Origin: UBA5195 sp034432755
GTDB lineage: Bacteria; Chloroflexota; Anaerolineae; Anaerolineales; Villigracilaceae
NCBI GenBank assembly: GCA_034432755.1
Contig: DAOUBQ010000021.1
Location: 1 to 64,000, forward strand
Direction: 5' to 3'
Length of the DNA: 64,000 nucleotides
The translations under genes were made by a program, and so were the position numbers. The notes under the pieces are model-generated. The model was not told the origin of the DNA. It saw only the letters and a program-made list of their open reading frames with translations, and searched no databases. Positions 48,846 through 56,241 of this stretch are shown in pieces; the stretch's first letter is position 1, and every line of letters starts with the position of its first letter.

Positions 48846-48944
48846 ATGCGGAATTCAGCAACTCCAAACCTAAAACCGCTCAAAAACCGTTTGGACACAA
48901 ATTTCGCCAACAACGCAAAAAAACGAAACATGCGCACCTCCTGA
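48846..48944 (+). CDS. Possible 32-residue small ORF
   Basis: An ATG follows TACAAT by six bases, the same leaderless arrangement seen at real genes here. The encoded peptide is short and basic (MRNSATPNLKPLKNR ... KKRNMRTS) and has no known motif. The adjacent region contains intergenic repeat words, so it may be accidental. It is listed because of the promoter spacing, not because of the peptide. Confidence 0.2.
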   Translation: MRNSATPNLKPLKNRLDTNFANNAKKRNMRTS

Positions 48945-49161
48945 CCAGGCAGACAATCCTGCCGAACCTTGTAGTGCAAAGGCCCTAAAAAAGCATCCGC
49001 GCTGGTCCGTTCTTCTCTGGGGCCGTTCCAGATTTGGAATTACTGCGCAAAATTCATTCTGCGACCTGCCCGCACCAAAAACGAAAACAAACTGCCTGCG
49101 TATATCTCACGCAGCCCTTAACTTGCCAGACTAGAATCCACCCACGAAAATTGGAGGAGAC
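48945..49161. other. Intergenic region with R2-like repeat
   Basis: No gene is seen between the small ORF and the DUF1232 gene. The stretch holds an R2-like repeat (TACTGCGCAAAATTCATTCTG at 49041-49061) and the ribosome binding site GGAGGAG of the next gene. Confidence 0.4.
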
Positions 49162-49545
49162 ATGGACAAACGAACAGCCGGAAATATCATCCCCTCGCAA
49201 GGCAACGTCTTTCGTGATTTCGCCCTGCGTTCCAGGCTCATCCTGCGCCTGATGACCGATGGGCGCGTCAATTTCCTACTCAAACTGCTGCCAGTCGGCG
49301 CGCTGGCCTACCTGATTTCGCCGCTCGATTTCATCCCCGCCGCCGTCGCGCCCATTATCGGCACTGCCGACGACATCGCCATCGTCTGGATGGGCATGTA
49401 TCTGTTCCTCGAAATGTGTCCACCCAACGTCGTGCGCGAACATCTCAAAAACCTGCTCAACAACATGCAAGACCCCCTCAACGAGACCCAAAGAGCCGGT
49501 GACGAAAACGACATTATTGATGGAGAAGCCACCGACATCAAATAG
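49162..49545 (+). CDS. DUF1232 family membrane-associated protein
   Basis: A 127-residue protein of the DUF1232 family. The hallmark is LKLLPVGALAYLISPLDFIPAAVAP followed by IGTADDIAIVWMGMYLFLEMCPP; this 'YLxSPxDxIPD'-like block forms two helices near the membrane. Function is unknown. The C-terminal tail is acidic. GGAGGAGAC precedes the ATG. It is followed nine bases later by the sugar dehydrogenase-like gene. Confidence 0.88.
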   Translation: MDKRTAGNIIPSQGNVFRDFALRSRLILRLMTDGRVNFLLKLLPVGALAYLISPLDFIPAAVAPIIGTADDIAIVWMGMYLFLEMCPPNVVREHLKNLLNNMQDPLNETQRAGDENDIIDGEATDIK

Positions 49546-49553
49546 GAGATAAA

Positions 49554-50837
49554 ATGACCCCCCGCACCCTTTTTACCGGTATCCTGGCATTGACCTTCTT
49601 CCTGGCAGGATGCATTGCCCCCACCCCGCGCGTCACCCTGGTTCCACCAACAAACATTTCCGCCACCCCAACGGCCAACCCACCGCCACAGATTCCTGCC
49701 ACCGAAGCGCAAAGCGAGGCTCCGACTCTCCTGCCCCCAACCACCGAACCGGTCAGCACGCAACTGCCCAACCCAGATGATTACACCTGGACAGTCATCG
49801 CCCAGGGCCTGACTCAGCCAACCGACATCACCAGCGCCGCGGACGGTTCTAACCGCCTGTTCGTGCTGGAAAAACCCGGCCGCATCCGCGTCATCGTGGA
49901 TGGCCAACTGCAACCCACACCCTTCCTCGACATCACCGACCGGGTCGGCAGCCGCTCCTCCGAACAAGGCCTGTTGGGTCTGGCCTTTCACCCAAACTTT
50001 GCGCAAAACGGCTACTTTTACCTCAACTACACAGATAAAAACGGCGACACGCGCATCTCCCGCTTTACGGCCAGCAGCGAGATGGCCGACCCGCGCAGTG
50101 AAAAACGAATCCTGGCCGTCAAACAGCCTTACGCCAATCACAACGGTGGTGCGCTCAAATTCGGACCAGATGGCTACCTCTACATCGCGCTAGGCGATGG
50201 CGGCTCGCAGGGCGACCCCTTCGATAACGCCCAATCGGGCAACTCCCTGCTCGGCAAAATCCTGCGGATTGATGTCAATCACGGCGACCCCTACGCCATC
50301 CCGCCCGATAACCCCTACGCAAGCAGCGGCGAGGTATACCAGGAACTTTGGGCAATCGGTTTGCGCAACCCCTGGCGCATCTCCTTCGACCCACGCACCG
50401 GCGACCTCTGGATTGGCGATGTGGGCCAGAACGCCCGCGAAGAAATCAACCGCGTCCCCAGCGGCGCACCCGGCGGATTCAACTTCGGCTGGAACAAAAT
50501 GGAAGGCAGCCTGCCCTTCGAGGGCAACAACCGCCCAGAATTTACCGCCCCGCTGGCGGAATATGGCCGCTCCTTCGGCTGCTCCGTCACCGGCGGATAC
50601 GTCTACGCCGGCCAGGCCATGCCCGAGTGGCAGGGAATCTACTTCTACGGCGATTACTGCTCCGGCAACATTTGGGGCCTGCCCGCCCAAACCGATACAA
50701 TGACCGACCCCCTCACATCCGCCACGCTCCTGTTCCAAACCGGCTTCAACCTCTCCACCTTTGGTGTGGACGAGGCAGGGGAGTTATATGCGGCCAATTA
50801 TTCCAGCGGCGTCATCCACCGGCTGGAAAAGAAATAG
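49554..50837 (+). CDS. PQQ-dependent sugar dehydrogenase-like lipoprotein
   Basis: A 427-residue secreted lipoprotein (lipobox FFLAGCIAP) with a Pro/Thr-rich linker (residues 20-75) and a six-bladed beta-propeller of the soluble glucose/sorbosone dehydrogenase type. Motifs: GLTQPTDITSAADGSNRLFVLEKPGRI, EQGLLGLAFHPNF, NHNGGALKFGPDGYLYIALGDGG, GLRNPWRISFDPRTGDLWIGDVGQ. These loops bind PQQ and calcium in the family. Homologues with this architecture act on sugars or sugar alcohols, but the enzyme function of lipoprotein members is often unproven. It is cotranscribed with the DUF1232 gene. Confidence 0.88.
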   Translation: MTPRTLFTGILALTFFLAGCIAPTPRVTLVPPTNISATPTANPPPQIPATEAQSEAPTLLPPTTEPVSTQLPNPDDYTWTVIAQGLTQPTDITSAADGSNRLFVLEKPGRIRVIVDGQLQPTPFLDITDRVGSRSSEQGLLGLAFHPNFAQNGYFYLNYTDKNGDTRISRFTASSEMADPRSEKRILAVKQPYANHNGGALKFGPDGYLYIALGDGGSQGDPFDNAQSGNSLLGKILRIDVNHGDPYAIPPDNPYASSGEVYQELWAIGLRNPWRISFDPRTGDLWIGDVGQNAREEINRVPSGAPGGFNFGWNKMEGSLPFEGNNRPEFTAPLAEYGRSFGCSVTGGYVYAGQAMPEWQGIYFYGDYCSGNIWGLPAQTDTMTDPLTSATLLFQTGFNLSTFGVDEAGELYAANYSSGVIHRLEKK

Positions 50838-50944
50838 GACATACGTCATCCAGTATATGCCCTTTGTCAGTCAGGCTGGTGACGCCTGTCACTGGCAAGC
50901 CTGCCCGATATATCCTAAAATAACGTCAACCTTTGGAGGTACTG

Positions 50945-51160
50945 ATGGCTGAGAAAAAATGGGAAGTGACCAAAATCCGCTACTGTGACCACGTCGGCCA
51001 CGAAGTAGCCTTTGAAACCGAAGTGGTGTACCCGATGGACTTCCTGCCCGACGCGCCGCGCGTCACCGCCCGCCGCTGCTCCAACGCCAAAGAGTGCAAC
51101 CTGTTCGACAAGCCCACCTGCGTCTGGTGTGGCACAAACCCCAATCACGAACCGCTCTAA
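50945..51160 (+). CDS. Small Cys/His-rich protein
   Basis: A 71-residue protein with an acidic-hydrophobic start and two cysteine groups: RYCDHVGHEVAF, then CSNAKEC and CVWCGTNPN. The spacing is compatible with a small zinc-binding domain. Function and family are not known to me. TTTGGAGGT lies six bases before the ATG at 50945. It appears to be monocistronic. Confidence 0.6.
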   Translation: MAEKKWEVTKIRYCDHVGHEVAFETEVVYPMDFLPDAPRVTARRCSNAKECNLFDKPTCVWCGTNPNHEPL

Positions 51161-51654
51161 CCACGTTAAACCCGGGCGGCCATCCTCCTGCCGCCCGTGT
51201 AAAACTCTCTCCTCCCTCTGAGTTGGTCTGGCCGCGCCCGCTGAAAACAGCGGGCGTGTGCCATCCTAATCCACTTACCCTCCCACCCAAGAGTTAGAAA
51301 AGCAGCAGCCAGCCAACACGTTCGACCAGCCGGCCGCTCCAAAGCCTGCCACACCTCCCGCAGACAAGATAACTTCCAAATTAAGATACAAAACCGCCCC
51401 TGCTGTCACAGGGGCGATTTCGGTTACTTGAACCTGCAAGCCAGAAATGCCGATTAGCGCAATGACTGGTGGACCACATTTCCCTTTACTTACTACAAAC
51501 ACCCATATCCAAACTAGATACTGGCACATTGAATACTTCCCTGAGTTTGCAACCAGGCGCGTCAATGGCCGAACAAGCTTTCAACCAGTTTACAACGCCG
51601 CTCCACCGCCCTTCGGCTATAATAAAAAAACCACTCAATACAAGGAGACCCGGC
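51161..51654. other. Intergenic region with three GC-rich hairpins
   Basis: No gene is seen in this ~490-bp stretch. Hairpins: GGGCGGC...GCCGCCC (51175-51198), GCCCGCTG-aaaa-CAGCGGGC (51237-51256) and CGCCCCTG-ctgt-CACAGGGGCG (51394-51415). The first is close to the upstream stop and may terminate transcription although it lacks a T-run. The rest of the space is low-information sequence ahead of the cyclase promoter. Confidence 0.5.
51618..51623 (+). promoter_or_regulatory. -10 element of the cyclase gene
   Basis: TATAAT 31 bases before the ATG, with CAAGGAGACC between. A -35 is not convincing. Confidence 0.5.
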
Positions 51655-52269
51655 ATGGACCCGCGCTTTCAAGAACTCCTGCTCCTCTACGCCCAGGCCG
51701 ACACCAAAGCAACCCAAGAAGAAATCGAAAAGACCCTATGGGGTGAATTCGGCACGAACGGAGCGGTATTGGTGATGGACATGTCTGGCTTTTCGCGCCT
51801 GACGCAAAAATACGGCATCGTTCACTACCTTTCGATGGTGCTGCGCATGCAACTGACCTCCCAGCCCATCATCGAGGCTCTCGGTGGGCGAGTGGTCAAG
51901 TTCGAAGCCGATAACTGCTTCGCCCTGTTCGACAGTGTCTTGCCATCCGTCAAGGCCGCCATTCGCCTGAATACCGCTTTTGACTCCATCAACCGCTTTA
52001 CCGAAGAGGCCTTCGACATTCGGGTCGCCATCGGCATAGACTACGGTGGCGTCCTGCTCACCGGCGGGCCAGATTACTTCGGCGACGTAGTCAACTCGGC
52101 CAGCAAACTCGGCGAAGACGTAGCCGGGCCGGGCGAAATCTTGGTGACAGAGCGCGCCTTCCGAGAAATCCCGCCCGAAGCAGGCTACACCGGCGCACTC
52201 ATCCAGCCGGTACTTTCTGGCGTACGCATCAAAGCCTACAGCCTGACATACTCCCAAGAAGCGCCCTGA
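51655..52269 (+). CDS. Class III adenylate/guanylate cyclase domain protein
   Basis: A 204-residue soluble single-domain class III nucleotidyl cyclase. The metal aspartates are Asp-42 (VMDMSGFSRLT) and Asp-86 (KFEADNCFALF), and the transition-state Asn-147 is in VVNSASKLG. The conserved arginine that normally follows that Asn by four residues is replaced by Lys-151, and the usual GDG loop reads ADN, so activity may be low or altered. The ATG at 51655 has AAGGAG upstream and a TATAAT box. The helicase gene starts 13 bases after its stop. Confidence 0.85.
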   Translation: MDPRFQELLLLYAQADTKATQEEIEKTLWGEFGTNGAVLVMDMSGFSRLTQKYGIVHYLSMVLRMQLTSQPIIEALGGRVVKFEADNCFALFDSVLPSVKAAIRLNTAFDSINRFTEEAFDIRVAIGIDYGGVLLTGGPDYFGDVVNSASKLGEDVAGPGEILVTERAFREIPPEAGYTGALIQPVLSGVRIKAYSLTYSQEAP

Positions 52270-52282
52270 TGTGGGGGAAAAG

Positions 52283-54802
52283 ATGACCTTTTCTACGCTG
52301 ATTCAGCGCTGGCAGACCGAGCCTTTAACCGCCCCCAACATCGCCGCCTGGAGCGTCCTCCCCGCACGCCTCGCTGATTTCCGCGCACTACCGTCAGATT
52401 TACCCCGCGAGGTGGCCGCTGCACTGCGTGAGCGTGGAATCCGTTCCATCTACAGTCACCAGGCCGAAGCGTGGGCCGCTGCGCGCCGGGGTGAAAATCT
52501 CGTCATCGCCACCGGAACCGCATCCGGCAAAACACTGTGCTACAACCTGCCCGTGCTGGCCGCCATCACCGAAAACCCCGCCGCCCGCGCCCTCTACCTG
52601 TTCCCCACCAAAGCCCTGGCGCAAGACCAGTTATCCGTTATCAATCAGTTTTCATCTTCAGCGGCGATTTACGATGGGGACACGCCACAAGCCAACCGTT
52701 CTTCAATTCGCAAAAACGCCCGCATCGTCTTGAGCAACCCCGATATGCTGCACACCGGCATCCTGCCGCATCATACGACCTGGGCTGAATTTTTTCGCAA
52801 CCTGCGCTACGTGGTTATTGACGAATTGCACACCTATCGGGGTGTGTTTGGTTCGCACGTTGCCAACGTCCTCCGGCGGCTCAAGCGGGTAGCAGCCTTT
52901 TACGGTGCGCAGCCGCAATTCATTCTCACCTCCGCCACCCTTGCCAACCCGGCGGAACTGGCCGAAAAACTCATTGAAGAACCCATCACACTCATCGAAC
53001 ATGATGGCTCAGCGCGCGGCGAACGGCATTACATCCTTTACAACCCGCCAGTCATCAACGAATCGATTGGCCTGCGCAAAAGCGCCACCCAAGAGGCCGC
53101 GCGCCTGGCAAACGATTTGCTCGAAACAGGAATACAATCGGTAGTTTTTGCGCGCTCACGGCGGAGCGTGGAGATTTTATTGAGTTATATTCAGCCCTCA
53201 CCCCCATCCCCTCTCCCAGCGGGAGGGGAGCGCAGGGGTGAGGGACGTATCCGCGGCTACCGCTCCGGCTACCTGCCCTCGCAGCGGCGCGAGATTGAAA
53301 AGGGACTGCGCGACGGGTCGGTCCATCTCGTGGTCGCCACCAACGCCCTCGAATTGGGAATCGACATCGGCGGGCTGGGGGCGGCGTTGATGGTAGGCTA
53401 TCCTGGCTCGGTGGCAAGCATCCGCCAGCAAGCCGGCCGCGCCGGGCGGGGAGATGCGCCTTCTGCCGCCATGCTCCTCGCCACCGCCAATCCGCTCGAC
53501 CAGTTCCTCGCCCATCATCCCGAATACCTGCTAGAGCGCTCCCCCGAACAAGGCCTGGTTAACCCCGACCACCTGCTCATCCTGCTCAACCACATGCGCT
53601 GTGCCCTCTTTGAGCTGCCCTTCGAGGTGGGCGAGGGCTTCGGGCGCGTCCCGCCTGAATTGGTGGCTGAATATCTCGGCGTTTTGAGCGAGAGCGGCGA
53701 AGCCCACCAAAGCGAGGCAAAAACCTACTGGATGGCCGATGCCTACCCCGCGGCAAGCGTTTCGCTGCGTTCGGCTTCGCCCAAAAATGTGATTTTGCAG
53801 GTAGACACTGGTGAGCGCCCCGCTGTGATTGGCGAGGTGGACATTGAATCCGCGCCCTGGATGGTGCATCCGCGCGCCGTGTACCTGCACGAGGGCCAGC
53901 AATATTTTGTGCAAAGTTTAAACCTGGCCGAGGGCCGCGCCGCGCTCATCCCGGTCGCGCTCGATTATTTCACCGAGCCGCTGCGCGAGACCAGCCTGCA
54001 GGTGCTTTCGGTGGCGGCGCAATCCACGCAAAAAGCCTGGGGCGAAGTACAGGTGACGACCCAGGTCACCGGCTTTCGCAAACGTTCGTGGGTTGGGAAT
54101 GAACACCTGGGCCAGGAGCCGCTCGACCTGACCCCAACCGAAATGCAGACCACTGCCTACTGGTTGTCCATTTCAGACGAAATTGTGGAATCGCTCAGCC
54201 GTGTCGGCCTGTGGACAAACGCCCCCAACAACTACGGCCCAGAATGGCCCCAAATCCGCGAGCGAGTGCGCGCCAGAGACGGCTTCCGCTGCCAGATGTG
54301 CGGACGCGCCGAAACAGGCCGCCAGCACCATGTCCACCACAAAATCCCGTTTCGGATGTTCCGCAACGAGGCGGGAAAAATCCAACGCGAACAGGCCAAC
54401 CGGCTCGATAACCTGGCAACGCTCTGCCCGGAGTGCCACAAAAAAGCCGAGACGAACGTCCGCGTGCGCAGCGGGCTGGCCGGGCTGGGCTACGCCCTGG
54501 CAAACCTGGCCCCGCTCTTCCTAATGTGCGAGAATAGCGACCTGGGCCTGCACATCGAGCCACAAGAGTCGGTCTCCTTCCCCCAACCCTCGGTGGTGTT
54601 GTACGACCAGGTTCCGGCAGGAATCGGCTTCAGCGAGAAACTGTTCGAACTGCACGAGGAACTCCTACGGCGCGCATTCGAACTGGTCAACGCCTGTCCC
54701 TGTGAAGATGGCTGTCCCTCCTGCGTCGGTCCTGCCGGGGAGAATGGCATGGGCGGAAAGGTGGAGACGATTGCAATATTGAAGGAATTGACAACCAGTT
54801 GA
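52283..54802 (+). CDS. MrfA/Hrq1-like DEAD-box helicase with inserted HNH domain
   Basis: An 839-residue superfamily 2 helicase of the MrfA/COG1205 group. Motifs: Walker A ATGTASGKTLCYN, DELH box VIDELHTYRG, SAT (motif III), motif VI QQAGRAGR. The C-terminal DUF1998 cysteine cluster CPCEDGCPSC closes the protein. Between them, around residues 657-725, lies an HNH nuclease-type module: RDGFRCQMCG, HHVHHKIPF, DNLATLCPECHK, with the CxxC pairs of a zinc site. MrfA helps repair mitomycin-type damage; the HNH may add nuclease activity. The ATG at 52283 follows GGGGGA; a GTG at 52271 is an alternative. Residues 305-321 come from a palindromic repeat. Confidence 0.88.
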   Translation: MTFSTLIQRWQTEPLTAPNIAAWSVLPARLADFRALPSDLPREVAAALRERGIRSIYSHQAEAWAAARRGENLVIATGTASGKTLCYNLPVLAAITENPAARALYLFPTKALAQDQLSVINQFSSSAAIYDGDTPQANRSSIRKNARIVLSNPDMLHTGILPHHTTWAEFFRNLRYVVIDELHTYRGVFGSHVANVLRRLKRVAAFYGAQPQFILTSATLANPAELAEKLIEEPITLIEHDGSARGERHYILYNPPVINESIGLRKSATQEAARLANDLLETGIQSVVFARSRRSVEILLSYIQPSPPSPLPAGGERRGEGRIRGYRSGYLPSQRREIEKGLRDGSVHLVVATNALELGIDIGGLGAALMVGYPGSVASIRQQAGRAGRGDAPSAAMLLATANPLDQFLAHHPEYLLERSPEQGLVNPDHLLILLNHMRCALFELPFEVGEGFGRVPPELVAEYLGVLSESGEAHQSEAKTYWMADAYPAASVSLRSASPKNVILQVDTGERPAVIGEVDIESAPWMVHPRAVYLHEGQQYFVQSLNLAEGRAALIPVALDYFTEPLRETSLQVLSVAAQSTQKAWGEVQVTTQVTGFRKRSWVGNEHLGQEPLDLTPTEMQTTAYWLSISDEIVESLSRVGLWTNAPNNYGPEWPQIRERVRARDGFRCQMCGRAETGRQHHVHHKIPFRMFRNEAGKIQREQANRLDNLATLCPECHKKAETNVRVRSGLAGLGYALANLAPLFLMCENSDLGLHIEPQESVSFPQPSVVLYDQVPAGIGFSEKLFELHEELLRRAFELVNACPCEDGCPSCVGPAGENGMGGKVETIAILKELTTS
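53195..53244. repeat. 50-bp palindromic repeat inside the helicase gene
   Basis: CCCTCACCCC (53195-53204) is the exact complement of GGGGTGAGGG (53235-53244), with CCCCTCTCCC and GGGAGGGG inside. The inserted residues PSPPSPLPAGGERRGEGR interrupt an otherwise typical EILLSYIQ...IRGYRSGYLPSQRR segment of the helicase. The reading frame is preserved. Confidence 0.75.
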
Positions 54803-54876
54803 TTTTTCGCTCAAATTGGTATAGAGTAATGGTAAGGAGGGTTTTCCTTTTCGCTTGTGTCGTTCATTTCAAACCG

Positions 54877-54896
54877 TAACGCGGAATTCATTCCGC
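54877..54896. repeat. Intergenic palindromic repeat, family R2
   Basis: TAACGCGGAATTCATTCCGC contains the palindrome GCGGAAT-TC-ATTCCGC. It lies between the helicase stop and the baeRF-like gene. Less perfect copies are at 23086 and 49041. Confidence 0.6.
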
Positions 54897-54975
54897 AATC
54901 TGACCGCGCAATGCAAAATGATTTTTGCATTCCATGCGCATCTTGAACATTAACATTTTTCAAGGAGGTCTGGAT

Positions 54976-55383
54976 ATGGCACGAAATATTGGGCTATGGA
55001 TTGACCACAAGCAAGCCTACATCATCAACTACGAAGATAAAAAAGTGCAGGTCATTCCTTCCAAAATCGAACCGCGCGTTCACACAGGAGGGACGCGCAT
55101 CGGTGGCCTGTACAACCAGGGGTTGGACTCGGAACTGGGACACAATGACCGCTACCAGCGTCAATTGCATGAATTTTACGAAAATGTAATCGCCGCCGTG
55201 CGGGATGCAGAGTACCTGTTTGTGATGGGGCCAGGCGAAGCAAAACATGAGTTTGAAAAAGCCCTTCACAAACACAAAAACCTGCGCGGACGGCTGCTCA
55301 AAAATGAAGCGGCGGATAAGATGACCGAGAACCAAATGACCGCCCGCGTGCGTGAATTTTTCAGCCACGAATTGACCGCCTGA
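54976..55383 (+). CDS. Bacterial eRF1-like (baeRF) domain protein
   Basis: A 135-residue cytosolic protein resembling the third domain of eRF1/Dom34-like proteins seen in bacteria. Features are IGLWIDHKQAYIINYE at the N-terminus, the basic YQRQLHEFYENVIAAVRDAEYLFVMGPGEAKHEFEKAL segment with its GPGEAK loop, and MTENQMTARVREFFSHELTA at the end. It is presumed to bind ribosomes or RNA, but no function is proven. GGAGGTCTGG gives a good ribosome binding site. A bidirectional terminator follows. Confidence 0.75.
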   Translation: MARNIGLWIDHKQAYIINYEDKKVQVIPSKIEPRVHTGGTRIGGLYNQGLDSELGHNDRYQRQLHEFYENVIAAVRDAEYLFVMGPGEAKHEFEKALHKHKNLRGRLLKNEAADKMTENQMTARVREFFSHELTA

Positions 55384-55402
55384 AGCCCACCATCATTTGG
55401 AT

Positions 55403-55446
55403 AAAAATCATCCCGCCCTTGCATTCAGGGCCGGATGATTTTTTTA
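55403..55446. terminator. Bidirectional rho-independent terminator
   Basis: AAATCATCC...GGATGATTT with an inner CCCT/AGGG pair and T/A runs on both sides, between convergent genes. Confidence 0.85.
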
Positions 55447-55486
55447 TGATGAGGAGCAAGCGTTCGCCAGCAGGAGGATGCCCAGG

Positions 55487-56197
55487 TTACGGGGAAGGGG
55501 TCGAACGCAAGGTTGCCAGAACCGCTTCGGCATCCTCGATGCACTGCTCTTTTTGCTGCTCAAAAGCCACCTGAAAGCCGGTCACAATTTTCCGGTCACC
55601 GCCCACATAAGCCACAAATTCCAGGTTTCCATCGCGCGTGATGGTATGCACGTCAAAATTCGCGCCACCGATTGTCCGAAACTCATGCTCGACCTGTAAC
55701 CCGGCCGGCAGACCGCGCCCGCTCCACGGGATGAGAAGGCAGTAGGGAATTGCACGATGCGCCAGCACGGTTGCGCCGAAATTGTCATCGGTTTGCACCC
55801 AAGTACGGGGGTCGTAATCCAACCGGAACAAGAGGTCCGGTTCAGAATCAGCAGGGTAGGTAGGCGCCCCGGTCCAGGCCATGCGCGAGGGCGCAAAAGC
55901 GCGCGCAGTGGGTAATTCCAACAACGGCAGGAGTGTTTCGGTCGGCGTGGGGCCGGGCAGGGTGGCGGTATCGCGCGGCGTTGGGGTCGATTCTGGTGGA
56001 CGGGTGGTCGTCGCCCGGATTCGCAGCGCCGTCGGCGTGGAGGGCGGCAGGGAGGTGGAGGCTGGCTCCAGCGGTGCGAAAAAAGGCGCCAGTGCAGGGG
56101 TAATCGTGACCAGTCCTGGAATCGACGGTTGGGCCGCCGGCACAGCGCCGCAGGCCGAGAGCAGGAAAGCCAGGACAAGAAAGATGATTTTCTTCAT
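55487..56197 (-). CDS. Lipoprotein with long proline/threonine-rich linker
   Basis: A 236-residue lipoprotein. The signal peptide ends at the lipobox FLLSACGAV, then a Pro/Thr-rich linker of about 90 residues (TLPPSTPTALRIRATTTRPP) and a globular domain from about residue 120 (DSEPDLLFRLDYDPRTWVQTDDNFGATVLAHRAIPYCLL). Two cysteines in the domain could form a disulfide. Function is unknown. It follows the PD40 lipoprotein by 44 bases on the same strand. Confidence 0.65.
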   Translation of the reverse strand: MKKIIFLVLAFLLSACGAVPAAQPSIPGLVTITPALAPFFAPLEPASTSLPPSTPTALRIRATTTRPPESTPTPRDTATLPGPTPTETLLPLLELPTARAFAPSRMAWTGAPTYPADSEPDLLFRLDYDPRTWVQTDDNFGATVLAHRAIPYCLLIPWSGRGLPAGLQVEHEFRTIGGANFDVHTITRDGNLEFVAYVGGDRKIVTGFQVAFEQQKEQCIEDAEAVLATLRSTPSP

Positions 56198-56241
56198 GAA
56201 AGAGACTACTTCGCTCACCCGGAGCATCCAATAGCGGTGGA

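Noticed and set aside
51469..51654. N-terminal extension of the cyclase frame
   Set aside because: The extension contains the intergenic TATAAT box and the AAGGAG site of the ATG at 51655 and has no cyclase-like sequence.
51655..54802. Pycsar- or CBASS-type anti-phage system made of the cyclase and helicase
   Set aside because: No effector (for example TIR, transmembrane or nuclease effector with a nucleotide-sensing domain) follows, and the cyclase looks like a general class III enzyme; the idea is kept only as a check under findings.
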